Origin: Desulfamplus sp.
Lineage (GTDB): Bacteria > Desulfobacterota > Desulfobacteria > Desulfobacterales > Desulfobacteraceae
Length of the DNA stretch: 64,000 nt
Assembly: GCA_015232455.1 (NCBI GenBank)
Contig: JADFZQ010000013.1
Span: 26,910 to 90,909 of the forward strand
Direction of reading: 5' to 3'
Position 1 is the stretch's first letter. Every line of letters begins with the position of its first letter. The position numbers were made by a program, and so were the translations under genes. Below, piece after piece: positions 7,959 to 16,820 of this stretch. A model generated the notes under the pieces. It was given only the letters and a program-made list of their open reading frames with translations, had not been told where the DNA came from and made no database searches.

Positions 7959-9761
7959 CTACTTCCCACCAAACCCATCTTCAGCCATTTCAATAGCAGC
8001 ACCATCACAATTTGAGATTGCAGCAAGTCTCCCCTTTGCAACAGGTATTACATAGCGTATGAAAAATCTTGCTGTATCTATTTGACCTTTATAAAAAGCT
8101 TCATCTTTTTTTCCTGACCCAATTTTTTGAGCTGCAATTGAAGCTCTCCAAAGAAGCATCCAAGCTATAGATAGATCGCCTGTAGATTCAAGGAACGGAT
8201 GTGTATAAGTATATGCGTTAAGCATTTTATCAGAAGATATATTCTTAGAAAGAGTTAAAGCTGTCTCCATGTATGTGTCTAAATACTCTCCAAGCTCTTT
8301 TGCAAGTTCTTGAGTTGCTTCCATCTCTTTCGCTCTTCTTACTGTTTTTGTAATTTCATCTATAAAGGCAAGAAATGGCTTCCCTTTTTTCATACCCATT
8401 TTTCTTCCTACAAGGTCTATAGACTGGATCCCGTTAGTCCCCTCATAAAGCATAAATATCCTTGAATCTCTGAGAAGCTGGGCAATTGGATACTCTTCAA
8501 TGAAACCATAACCACCGTAAACCTGGATTCCATGACTGCACATCTCAAAAGCCTTGTCAGTGATGTAGCCTTTAATTATAGGAGTAAGAACCTCTACCAT
8601 TTCTTCAGCCTCTGTTCTCTCCTCTTCTGTTTCTCCACATTTTTCAATATCTTGGCAAAGTCCTCCATAATAGATAAGGCTTCTCATTCCTTCAACATGA
8701 GCTTTCATTATCATGAGCTGGCGTCTTACATCAGGGTGTTGAATAATAGGTACAGATACAGAATTTGCAGATGCTGTAATATGTTTTGTCTGGATACGCT
8801 GCCTTGCATAATTTAGGGCATAAAGATATGCTGCTGAAGCATTGGCAAATCCTTGAAGACCAACCATCTGGCGAGCTTCATTCATCATTACAAACATTGC
8901 AGACATGCCCTTATTTTCCTGACCAAGAAGAGTTCCAATGCAGTTACCGCCTCCGCCAAGTGTTAAAGAGCAAGTACAGTTGCCGTGAAGACCTAACTTA
9001 TGCTCAATACCTGTGCAGACAACATCATTAAATTCTCCTAAGCTGCCGTCAGAGTTTACTCTAAATTTAGGGACAAGAAACAGAGAAATACCTTTTGTAC
9101 CTGATGGAGCACCTTCAATCCTTGCAAGAACAGGGTGAATAATATTTTCAACCATATCGTGTTCTCCACCCGAGATAAAAATTTTATTACCAGTTATGCT
9201 GTATGTTCCATCAGGATTCTTACGTGCAGATGTTGTCAAAGCACCAACATCAGAACCAGCGTCTGGTTCAGTCAAAAGCATAGTTCCTGACCATTTTCCT
9301 GATAACATGTTTGCAAGATATATATTTTTTTGCTCCTCTGTTCCAAAATTCTCAACTAATCTTGCCGCACCATGGCTAAGAAGATGAAAGAGCATAAAAG
9401 AGTTGCAAGCACCATAAAAATATTCATTTGCTGCCATTGAAACTAATTTAGGTAGCCCTTGACCACCCCATTCAGGATCATCGGTCATTCCAAGCCACTC
9501 ACCACCAAGATAAGAGGCTAAAACTTTATGATATGCCTTTGGAACTGTTACCTTTCCTGAATCAAATTTACATCCTTCATCTGAAATTTTTTGAAGAGGC
9601 AGTATCTCTTTTATAGCAAGATTTCTCGCTTCAGATACTATAAGGTCAATAGTTTTTTTGTTGCATGTTGCATATCGTTCAAATCTCGTAAGTGATGCAG
9701 CGTTAAACTGTTCGTGAAGTACAAATTCTACATCTCTTTTGTCTGCTATAAGTTGAGCCAT
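7959..9761 (-). CDS. Acyl-CoA dehydrogenase with C-terminal extension
   Basis: 600 aa, about 200 longer than classical acyl-CoA dehydrogenases and in the class of AidB/DmdC-like enzymes. The central segment MLLTEPDAGSDVGAL binds FAD and substrate. The LRDSRIFMLYEGTNGIQ segment (about 435-451) carries the catalytic-type Glu and flavin contacts. A helical C-terminal domain follows. It should introduce an alpha,beta double bond into an acyl-CoA, passing electrons to an electron-transfer flavoprotein that is not in this window. It lies 48 bp downstream of the acyl-CoA:acetate CoA-transferase gene and shares its sigma54 promoter. The exact acyl chain cannot be predicted. Confidence 0.93.
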   Translation of the reverse strand: MAQLIADKRDVEFVLHEQFNAASLTRFERYATCNKKTIDLIVSEARNLAIKEILPLQKISDEGCKFDSGKVTVPKAYHKVLASYLGGEWLGMTDDPEWGGQGLPKLVSMAANEYFYGACNSFMLFHLLSHGAARLVENFGTEEQKNIYLANMLSGKWSGTMLLTEPDAGSDVGALTTSARKNPDGTYSITGNKIFISGGEHDMVENIIHPVLARIEGAPSGTKGISLFLVPKFRVNSDGSLGEFNDVVCTGIEHKLGLHGNCTCSLTLGGGGNCIGTLLGQENKGMSAMFVMMNEARQMVGLQGFANASAAYLYALNYARQRIQTKHITASANSVSVPIIQHPDVRRQLMIMKAHVEGMRSLIYYGGLCQDIEKCGETEEERTEAEEMVEVLTPIIKGYITDKAFEMCSHGIQVYGGYGFIEEYPIAQLLRDSRIFMLYEGTNGIQSIDLVGRKMGMKKGKPFLAFIDEITKTVRRAKEMEATQELAKELGEYLDTYMETALTLSKNISSDKMLNAYTYTHPFLESTGDLSIAWMLLWRASIAAQKIGSGKKDEAFYKGQIDTARFFIRYVIPVAKGRLAAISNCDGAAIEMAEDGFGGK

Positions 9762-9809
9762 TATCTTATTTTTCCTTTATATAATTAGTTGTAAGTTATT
9801 AGTGGTTTA

Positions 9810-11252
9810 TTAAGAATTGATTAAAGCGACTTTTTCTTTAGATTGATATACAACAGCATCAGCCTGATTTGATTTTGTAAATACTCCCAATTTGCCGGGA
9901 TATACAGCTTCTCTCTTTTTCTCTTTTGTCCAAATACTCATTGCTTCAGCTTCCTTTATAAGCTCTGCTCTAAATGCAGGATGTGCTATACTTATAAGTG
10001 CTTCCGCCCTCTCCCACGTAGTTTTTCCTTTAAGATTTACCATTCCATATTCTGTAACAATGTATTGGGTAATTGTTCTTGGAAGAGTAACTATAGTTCC
10101 TGAATCAAATAGAGGTCTTATTCTTGATACAAGCTTACCAGTCTTATCAGTTGCTGTTGAATTTAAACATATAAAAGATTTACCACCCTGAGAGTGATAA
10201 GCTCCATAGGCAAAATCAAATTGTCCGCCTGTTCCTGTTATATGTCTCTTTCCCACTGATTCAGATGAGACTTGACCATAGAGATCGACTTCAAGAGCAT
10301 TGTTAATTGATATAACACCAGGGTTTGAAGATATTCTTTGAAGATTATTTGTATAATCAACTGGATAGCTTGCACAACATGGATTGTTGTCAATAAAATC
10401 ATAAAGAGCCTTGCTTCCAAAGGCAAATGTATAAGCAATCTTTCCAGGATCAGTTGCCTTATTAAGATTGCTTATTTTGCCAGCCATATACATATCAAGA
10501 TATGCGTCTGCAAGCATCTCTGTATGAACTCCAAGGTTTTTAAGATCAGAGGCTGCAATAAGTTTTCCAACTGTGTTTGGCATTCCACCAATACCAAGTT
10601 GAATACAAGAGCCATCTCTTATTTCGCTTACAATCTGCTCTGCTATAATTCGGTCGGTCTCATTTATTACAGGATTTGGAAGAACAAAAATAGGTTCGTT
10701 ATCAGATTCAACAACATAATCAACTTCTGAAATGTGTATAGATTCATGGAATCCACCAAGGCATCGTGGCATATTTTCGTTGATTTCAACTATAACTAAT
10801 CTTGCTTTTTCTATAGCTGAACGGGTGCATGAATTTGCAGCTCCATAGTTAAGAAATCCAAACTTATCCATTGCACCTGTTCTTAATATGCAGACATCAA
10901 CATCTATATTGTTTCTGTAATGGCTTGGACCTTCGTGATATACAAAAGGAATGAAATGGCACTTACCTTTATCGTGCAGCTTTCTTTCACCTCCGCTAAA
11001 GTGCCAACTGTTATATGAAAACTTGCTTGTCTTTGTTGTTTCATCTATTGCTGCCACAGCAGGAGTTCCAGGATATGCAAGCGATCGTATTTTCACATCT
11101 GTTAACTGATCAACTCTTTTGGCAAGAGCTGCATCTATAGTTTTAGGAGCACAAAGAAACGCTGCGTAATCAACCCAGTCTCCTGATCTTATAAGTTCTG
11201 CTGCTGCACCTGCTGTAACTCTCTTTGAACTGTATGTAGCTGTGTAATCCAT
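9810..11252 (-). CDS. Acetyl-CoA hydrolase/transferase family protein, probable acyl-CoA:acetate CoA-transferase
   Basis: 480 aa with an AGGAGG site before the ATG. It has the two-domain fold of the acetyl-CoA hydrolase/4-hydroxybutyrate CoA-transferase family. The segment QVSSESVGKRHITGTGGQ holds the position of the catalytic glutamate, and GTGGQFDF then GGKSFICL resemble butyryl-CoA:acetate CoA-transferases. It would move CoA between acetyl-CoA and a short-chain acid without spending ATP, priming the acid for the dehydrogenase encoded next. The substrate assignment (butyrate or a related acid) is inference from motif similarity. Transcription is probably sigma54-dependent from 11384-11399. 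Confidence 0.88.
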   Translation of the reverse strand: MDYTATYSSKRVTAGAAAELIRSGDWVDYAAFLCAPKTIDAALAKRVDQLTDVKIRSLAYPGTPAVAAIDETTKTSKFSYNSWHFSGGERKLHDKGKCHFIPFVYHEGPSHYRNNIDVDVCILRTGAMDKFGFLNYGAANSCTRSAIEKARLVIVEINENMPRCLGGFHESIHISEVDYVVESDNEPIFVLPNPVINETDRIIAEQIVSEIRDGSCIQLGIGGMPNTVGKLIAASDLKNLGVHTEMLADAYLDMYMAGKISNLNKATDPGKIAYTFAFGSKALYDFIDNNPCCASYPVDYTNNLQRISSNPGVISINNALEVDLYGQVSSESVGKRHITGTGGQFDFAYGAYHSQGGKSFICLNSTATDKTGKLVSRIRPLFDSGTIVTLPRTITQYIVTEYGMVNLKGKTTWERAEALISIAHPAFRAELIKEAEAMSIWTKEKKREAVYPGKLGVFTKSNQADAVVYQSKEKVALINS

Positions 11253-11383
11253 AAGTCTCCTCCTATCTTTGTTATTTATATATTTTTTGTCTTGAAGTAG
11301 AGATATTGGCTTTAAAGTGTAGAGATATGCACGTGCAATATCTTATACTTTTATCTCAATTTGTTATTTAGGATTTTATAGAC

Positions 11384-11399
11384 TGCAATGGGTGTGCCA
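11384..11399 (-). promoter_or_regulatory. Sigma54 (-24/-12) promoter
   Basis: Read on the minus strand the sequence is TGGCAC, five bases, TTGCA, a perfect match to the RpoN consensus with correct spacing. The predicted start of transcription is near 11373, about 120 bp before the CoA-transferase ATG at 11252. The neighbouring regulator is a sigma54 activator, which supports the call. Confidence 0.85.
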
Positions 11400-11508
11400 A
11401 ATATTGTGGATAATTTATATCATACTGGTTTTATTGAGAAAAATAATGTAAGGTGAGATATAAATGTATTATATTGATGGTGTTTCTCAGAAATTTACAA
11501 GATGTGGT

Positions 11509-11530
11509 GATGTGGTGTAAACGCCACATC
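11509..11530. promoter_or_regulatory. Upstream activator-binding palindrome, site 1
   Basis: Inverted repeat GATGTGG-N8-CCACATC, about 120 bp upstream of the -24 element. It shares the core TGTGG...GCCACA with site 2, so both are probably bound by the adjacent NtrC-type activator as enhancers. Confidence 0.65.
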
Positions 11531-11580
11531 AAGGTGTATTAAAGGTGAAATATCATATTATTATAGCAAGTTATATATAG

Positions 11581-11598
11581 TGTGGCTAATACGCCACA
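11581..11598. promoter_or_regulatory. Upstream activator-binding palindrome, site 2
   Basis: Perfect inverted repeat TGTGGC-N6-GCCACA located just past the stop codon of the activator gene and about 190 bp upstream of the -24 element. The centre-to-centre distance to site 1 is 70 bp, close to seven helical turns. Confidence 0.65.
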
Positions 11599-11606
11599 AA
11601 TTGTCC

Positions 11607-13922
11607 CTATTCAATCCCATGCTTCTTCATTTTAGTGAAGAGTGTTTTTCTGTGGATACCAAGAGCTTTTGCAGCTAAACTTCTATTCCATCGGCAAGTT
11701 TCAATAACTCTCTTTATTGTCTCTTTTTCTGCAAATGTTATAGCCTCCTCAAGAGTGATACCATTTGGAATTGTAGGCATAGTAATCTCTTTCTCAGGTA
11801 TTACAGAGTTATTATCAGATGCAAAGGAGTGGAAAAAATCTAAATTTCCTATGGCAGCATGTCTTTTTATAGAATTTTCAAGTTCTCTTATATTTCCTGG
11901 CCACTGATAGTTCATAAATACTTCAAGCATATTTCCCGATATGCGTGGTATATTTTGGGTTAGATTAAATTTTGATATAAAATGGTCAATCAGAAGCGGT
12001 AAATCCTCTTTTCGCTCTCTTAATGGAGGAAGCTGTATAGGTATTACATGAACTCTGTAAAAAAAATCCTCACGCATATCTCCTTGCTTAACAAGCTCTC
12101 TTAAATTTCGATTTGTTGCTGCCACAATTCTTAAGTTGGCATGTTTTACAATATTATCACCTACAGGAGTATATCCTCCACCTTCTATAGCTCTGAGAAG
12201 CTTTACCTGAATATTAAGAGCAATCTCTCCTATTTCATCAAGAAAAAGCGTACCTCTATCTGCAATGTCAAGATAGCCTGCCTTATCTCTATTAGCTCCT
12301 GTAAACGCACCTTTTTTATATCCGAAAAATTCACTTTCTATTATATTTGAACTTATAGCCCCACAGTTTACAGGGACAAATCTCTCTCCTTTGCGTTCAC
12401 TTGTGTTGTGTATTGCTCTTGCTACAAGCTCTTTTCCTGTACCCGATTCACCCTGAATTATAACATGAGCATTGGATGTGGCAGCTTTGAGTATAAGCTC
12501 GTAAACAGATTGCATAGCAGGGCTTTTTCCAATAATATCTCCAAATTTATATCTCTCCTTTATAGATGTTCTAAGCCTTCTGTTCTCGCTGCTAAGAACA
12601 TCTGCTTTTTTAACAAGAGCTTCTTCAGCAACTTTTCTATCTGTTACATCTATTAGTATTGTCTGTATTCTTTCAACTTTGCCATCTATCTGAACTACAG
12701 GTGTGCGTGTAAAAGAGTACCACCTATCATCAAATGGGCTCTTGATCTCTCTTTTTACTGTATGACCTGAAAGAACTTTCGCTTGCTCACACCATTCGCA
12801 TGGTCTATCAAAACCATGAATAACTTTATAACAGTATGAATTGGTAGTACCCATTCCAACTCTTTCGCTAAGAGATTTGTTCATAAAGATTATTCTATAT
12901 TCAGCATCAGAGATGTATATAAAATCCTCAAATGCCTCTATTATGGCAGAGAGTCTTGACTCGCTCTCTTTAAGTTGCTCTTCAGCCAACTTTCTTTTAG
13001 TTATATCCATAAAAGATGCTATAGAATGCATAGAGTCTGGTATCATTCCAACTTGCATATCTATATACCTTAGCCTGCCGCTCCTATCTATGATTCTACA
13101 TTCATAAGTGGTTGGGATTCCAGGCTCTTTTCTTCTTCTTCCAAAATGGTAGCTCTGCATTCGTTCATTATCTTGTGGTGCTACAAATTGCGACCATTTC
13201 ATCTTGTTTTCAACCTCATCTTTGGTATATCCAACCATGCTTAGAAACTTGGCATTTGCATGCATTATTGTCATGTCATAATCAATAATGATTGTCCCTG
13301 TTCCTGTATTTTCAAAGACAGATCTATACATCTCCTCTTGCTTTGTTAGAAAAGATATTTCTCTGCTCTGAAGCGATTTTTCATGGAGTATTGAAAGTGT
13401 ACGGGCAAGAAGTGCTGAAAATTCTTCAAGGAAAACAAGTATATCTCTGCTGACAGGAGAGATATACTTTGAATAAAGAACAAGGATTCCTTTTGAATAA
13501 GGTACATACACTACAGGAATAGCAACAACAGCCTCGTATCCGTCAGCAAGTGCCATAGATTGCCAATCTTGAAAATTAACATCAGATGATATCTGGTTTA
13601 CAACAAATATTCTGGATTGATTCCATGTAACTGCGGCTGGAGATTTTGCTAAAGATAGGATACCGAATCCGTCAGATTCAGGAAAAGAGGTATTTTCGGG
13701 AAAGACAATTGAAGGCATAACTCTTGGTTTTTTAGGTAACTGCTCTCCATACCAAGCAAGGTTAAAAGGGCCATATTCAACTGCTGTCTTGCATATAGCC
13801 TGAATAATATTTTCAGCTGTCTCTCCCTTCAATATTATTTTTTTAAATTTTGTAAGCCATGAATATAGAACTGGCTCTGAGATAATAGTTTCTGGATAGT
13901 TCATATATTGTATTTTATACAA
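11607..13922 (-). CDS. Sigma54-dependent transcriptional activator with GAF and two PAS domains
   Basis: 771 aa. Order: a GAF-like sensor (about 20-185), PAS 1 (about 205-315), PAS 2 (about 325-440), the AAA+ sigma54-interaction domain with Walker A GESGTGKE (about 490) and GAFTGA loop (about 539), and a C-terminal Fis-type helix-turn-helix (about 735-771). There is no receiver domain, so activity is set by ligand or redox sensing in the GAF/PAS part, not by phosphorylation. PAS 2 has a pair of cysteines in PCEWCEQ that could bind a metal or sense redox. The start used is a TTG with AAGG upstream; an ATG six codons later is the alternative. It most likely activates the CoA-transferase/dehydrogenase operon immediately downstream. 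Confidence 0.93.
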   Translation of the reverse strand: MYKIQYMNYPETIISEPVLYSWLTKFKKIILKGETAENIIQAICKTAVEYGPFNLAWYGEQLPKKPRVMPSIVFPENTSFPESDGFGILSLAKSPAAVTWNQSRIFVVNQISSDVNFQDWQSMALADGYEAVVAIPVVYVPYSKGILVLYSKYISPVSRDILVFLEEFSALLARTLSILHEKSLQSREISFLTKQEEMYRSVFENTGTGTIIIDYDMTIMHANAKFLSMVGYTKDEVENKMKWSQFVAPQDNERMQSYHFGRRRKEPGIPTTYECRIIDRSGRLRYIDMQVGMIPDSMHSIASFMDITKRKLAEEQLKESESRLSAIIEAFEDFIYISDAEYRIIFMNKSLSERVGMGTTNSYCYKVIHGFDRPCEWCEQAKVLSGHTVKREIKSPFDDRWYSFTRTPVVQIDGKVERIQTILIDVTDRKVAEEALVKKADVLSSENRRLRTSIKERYKFGDIIGKSPAMQSVYELILKAATSNAHVIIQGESGTGKELVARAIHNTSERKGERFVPVNCGAISSNIIESEFFGYKKGAFTGANRDKAGYLDIADRGTLFLDEIGEIALNIQVKLLRAIEGGGYTPVGDNIVKHANLRIVAATNRNLRELVKQGDMREDFFYRVHVIPIQLPPLRERKEDLPLLIDHFISKFNLTQNIPRISGNMLEVFMNYQWPGNIRELENSIKRHAAIGNLDFFHSFASDNNSVIPEKEITMPTIPNGITLEEAITFAEKETIKRVIETCRWNRSLAAKALGIHRKTLFTKMKKHGIE

Positions 13923-13923
13923 C

Positions 13924-14027
13924 TCAACCTTGTCCCAAATATGCTTCCATTATATCTTTATTATTTTGAATCTCTCTTGGAGTTCCTCAGCAAGTTTTTT
14001 TCCTCTATCAAGAGCAATTACATAGCA
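13924..14027 (-). pseudogene. Frameshifted 3' remnant of a branched-chain amino-acid ABC transporter ATPase (livG/livF type)
   Basis: On the minus strand the frame YVIALDRGKKLAE is followed, after shifting by one base, by TPREIQNNKDIMEAYLGQG and a stop at 13924. This is the usual C-terminus of LivG/LivF ATPases (LDxGxxIAEGTPxEI...EAYLG). One base appears lost in the Glu-Gly-Thr codons, and stop codons occur just upstream, so only the last 34 or so codons survive. The stop overlaps the region carrying the ribosome-binding site of the sigma54 activator. Confidence 0.7.
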
Positions 14028-14065
14028 TTCCTATTTCATTAGGGTATCCTTCCTCTGTTATTGAA

Positions 14066-14095
14066 AGTAGAGACGCCCGGCCGTTCGTCTCTACT
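14066..14095. repeat. Palindromic hairpin element
   Basis: 10-bp perfect arms (AGTAGAGACG and its complement) around a GC-rich 10-nt centre. It looks like the GTAGAGACG...CGTCTCTAC dispersed palindromes seen in many bacterial genomes. Only this copy is visible here. The rest of 14096-14340 shows nothing recognisable. Confidence 0.5.
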
Positions 14096-14340
14096 CATAA
14101 ATATTGATTATTTATATTTCCACAAATCATTTAGGCGAGCTATACCATAACTACTTCTTTTTAAACATATTTTTTATGGATTTAATCAAAACAATCTTAT
14201 CAATATATCTTTAGTATCTTTTTAATGCGTTTGCCCTGTACCAAAATAAAGCATAGATTGACAAAATTGAATAAAAAAGAGATATAAATTTTAAGCAGTG
14301 TGAAATAAACACTTAACAAAAACAGAAAATAGAATAGCTT

Positions 14341-15174
14341 ATGAACAGAAAGTGTATTGGATTATTAGTCAAAAGAGATGAGCGGGCAAGAAAAAAAGCG
14401 ATTGAAGTTGAACGATGGCTCATAGAGAGAAATATTGATGTGGTATATGCTGATGGTTTTGCTAAAATACTTCCTAAAGAAGATATGTTCTGCCTTGTTG
14501 TTCTTGGAGGCGATGGCACATTCTTAAGTGCAGCAAGATTAATTGGAAACAGAGATATTCCACTTATGGGAATAAAATTTGGAGAGGTTGGTTTCTTAGC
14601 TGAAACACTTGAAGGTAAACTTTATGAAGCCTTAGAAGACCTTATTGAAAACAGATTTTATATAGAAGAGAGAATGAGACTTAAAGTTTGCGTAACAAGA
14701 GAAGATGGCGAAAATGCAACCGCCAGTGTTTTAAATGATCTTGTTCTCAATAGAGGTGCTTTATCAAGACTTGCCTACAGTGCTGTATATCTTAACGGCT
14801 CATACTTGACAACATTTAAAGCAGATGGACTTATTGTCTCTACTCCAACTGGCTCAACTGCCTATTCACTTGCTGCTGGAGGTCCTGTGATTCACCCAAC
14901 AGTTCAAGGGATAATTTTAACTCCAATATGCCCATTTACCTTAACAAACAGACCTCTTATAATACCTGATGATACAGAAATTGAGATTAAACTTGAAAGA
15001 GATGCTACAGATATTTTCCTAACATTTGATGGGCAAGAAGGGATGTCCGTTAGCTCAAAAGATAGGATTATTGTTACTAAAGGTAATTATCCTTTGAAGA
15101 TGATCTCATTTTCAAAGGATAATTATTATAATGTTCTTAAAGCAAGGCTTTTGTGGAGTGGGGGAAGGGGGTAA
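14341..15174 (+). CDS. nadK: NAD kinase
   Basis: 277 aa, the usual length. It has the GGDGTFL motif (about residues 57-63), the NDLVLNRG segment, and TPTGSTAYSLAAGGP, which form the ATP and NAD sites of the diacylglycerol/NAD-kinase fold. It makes NADP+ from NAD+ and ATP or polyphosphate in the cytoplasm. It is transcribed alone toward the convergent EamA transporter, with only 20 bp between the two stop codons. No clear terminator is seen between them. Confidence 0.95.
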   Translation: MNRKCIGLLVKRDERARKKAIEVERWLIERNIDVVYADGFAKILPKEDMFCLVVLGGDGTFLSAARLIGNRDIPLMGIKFGEVGFLAETLEGKLYEALEDLIENRFYIEERMRLKVCVTREDGENATASVLNDLVLNRGALSRLAYSAVYLNGSYLTTFKADGLIVSTPTGSTAYSLAAGGPVIHPTVQGIILTPICPFTLTNRPLIIPDDTEIEIKLERDATDIFLTFDGQEGMSVSSKDRIIVTKGNYPLKMISFSKDNYYNVLKARLLWSGGRG

Positions 15175-15194
15175 TATTACTCATAACTTTAAAC

Positions 15195-16133
15195 TCAATT
15201 TTGATCATTTAGGGACAACTCCACTTTTTTTGTCTTATGCTGACTTAAGAATATTCCAGAGAAGATAACTACACAAGCAGCATATTGCTGCATCGTAAGC
15301 TGTTCATCCAAAACTACAATTCCCAAAATCAGTGAAAAGATAGGTATAAGGTTTATAAAAGCTGACGCTTGACCAGCAGGAATACTGCTTACACCAAAAT
15401 TAAAAAGAGCATAAGCCCCTAAAGTAACCGCGGCTCCAAGATATATAACAGATAAAGTTGGCAAAAGAGGCAAAGAAGAGGGTAGGGTGGTTGACGAAAA
15501 AAATAGAAAAGGAAAATAGAATATTGCCCCGCCAAACGCTTGTAATGCCGTAAGAAAAAATGGGGAATAGCCTCTTTGAGTCAATTTTTTAAGGCATATC
15601 GTGTAACCAGCAGCACATACCATAGCTATAAATTCAAAAAGATTGCCAAGTGGAGGATTAGGTGCATTTGCTGCAACATCTCCACTAAAACTAAGCCAAC
15701 CTGCTCCAAATACCGAGATAGTAAGCCCTGCTAATACTTTTTCCGTAAGCTCCTCTTTTAATATAAAAAATGCAACTACGGAGACAAGAAGAGGCATGAT
15801 AGCTGTTATCATACCAACCTGTGAAGCAGTAGTTAGTTCTAAAGCCTTAGCTTCAAATATAAAATATAGACATGGCTCACATATAACCATCGCAACTATA
15901 AGTTTTATATCTGAAATAAGGTTCTCTTTTTTTAAAGCAATATCTTTTAAGACCCCTTTAAAAATTGCAGCAAGTATGAAAAAAGAGACACTTCCTATAA
16001 ACATTCTTCCAAAAACAACTACCATAGGATGGTATCCTTCAAATGCAATTTTAAGTGCAACAAATGAGCTTGACCAGATAAGAGTTGCCATAAGAAGGCT
16101 GATATATGGCAAAATAGAGTTTTGTTTATTCAT
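15195..16133 (-). CDS. EamA/DMT-family membrane transporter
   Basis: 312 aa, very hydrophobic, with about ten predicted membrane helices arranged as two EamA repeats of five. The first repeat contains SFVALKIAFEGYHPMVVVFGR and the second ends FSLILGIVVLDEQLTMQQYAACVVIFSGIF, both typical of RhaT/YdcZ-like drug/metabolite transporters. Members export amino acids, nucleobases or other small metabolites across the inner membrane. The substrate is not predictable. It stands alone, with its 5' end facing the cobalamin riboswitch region. Confidence 0.9.
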   Translation of the reverse strand: MNKQNSILPYISLLMATLIWSSSFVALKIAFEGYHPMVVVFGRMFIGSVSFFILAAIFKGVLKDIALKKENLISDIKLIVAMVICEPCLYFIFEAKALELTTASQVGMITAIMPLLVSVVAFFILKEELTEKVLAGLTISVFGAGWLSFSGDVAANAPNPPLGNLFEFIAMVCAAGYTICLKKLTQRGYSPFFLTALQAFGGAIFYFPFLFFSSTTLPSSLPLLPTLSVIYLGAAVTLGAYALFNFGVSSIPAGQASAFINLIPIFSLILGIVVLDEQLTMQQYAACVVIFSGIFLSQHKTKKVELSLNDQN

Positions 16134-16344
16134 TGGTATTTCCGATTTGTAAGCGTTAGATAGATTAACAAAATTATAAACTTGAAGATCAAGTATAAAA
16201 AATTTTTTAATTCTATTTTAAAATCTTTTCCAGAGCAATCATATTTTCTTAAAATCTATAAATTCTTACTTTGTAAAAGGCTTTACAGATTTTTGATAAT
16301 GTAGTAAAAATTTTATATTAAATTTAAAAAAACATTTAATTATT

Positions 16345-16580
16345 TCAAGGTGGCACTTGGTGCCTTAAAAGGGAATCCAGTTAAAATCTGGAGCGGTCCC
16401 GCCGCTGTAAACGGGGACATTTTTGCAATATGTCACTGTAAAATCCTGTTAATAGCTTAAATTTTCAGATAAGTTTTATTGGAAACTGTATAACTTTTTG
16501 AACAGCTTATTTTGCAGACAAATTTTATGGGAAGACGCAAAAACTTAGGATGATCCGTAAGCCAGAAGACCTACCAAGAA
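16345..16580 (+). ncRNA. Cobalamin riboswitch
   Basis: The leader contains GGTGGCACTTGGTGCC at its start, then GGGAATCCAG and AGCGGTCCCGCCGCTGTAA, and the conserved B12 box as GCCAGAAGACCTACC near 16560. These are the ordered signature elements of the adenosylcobalamin aptamer. A possible sigma70 promoter (TTTACA at 16282, 17-bp spacer, TAAAAA at 16305) lies upstream. An intrinsic terminator follows at 16646-16689, so the switch probably stops transcription of bzaF-cobT when cobalamin is plentiful. Ends are approximate. Confidence 0.92.
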
Positions 16581-16645
16581 ATAATGATTTGATGCGAAAC
16601 GAGACGATAACGCTAAAAATCAACTCAATACCCAGGTGAAATGGT

Positions 16646-16689
16646 AAATCCCGTGGGCTGACACAAGTGTCGGTTCCGGGATTTTTTTT
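16646..16689 (+). terminator. Riboswitch-controlled intrinsic terminator
   Basis: Stem AAATCCCG with CGGGATTT, an inner TGACAC/GTGTC stem and a run of eight T. It lies between the cobalamin aptamer and bzaF, where attenuation would act. Confidence 0.8.
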
Positions 16690-16820
16690 GTTCGGAATCT
16701 GACTAAATTTTAACTTAGACTCTTAAAGCTAATTAGATGTTAAGACTTAGAGATGTCAACAGAACCTAAAACTTAGCATTTTAAAAAAACTTAAGAGTTA
16801 TTTTAAAGGACAAAAAAACC

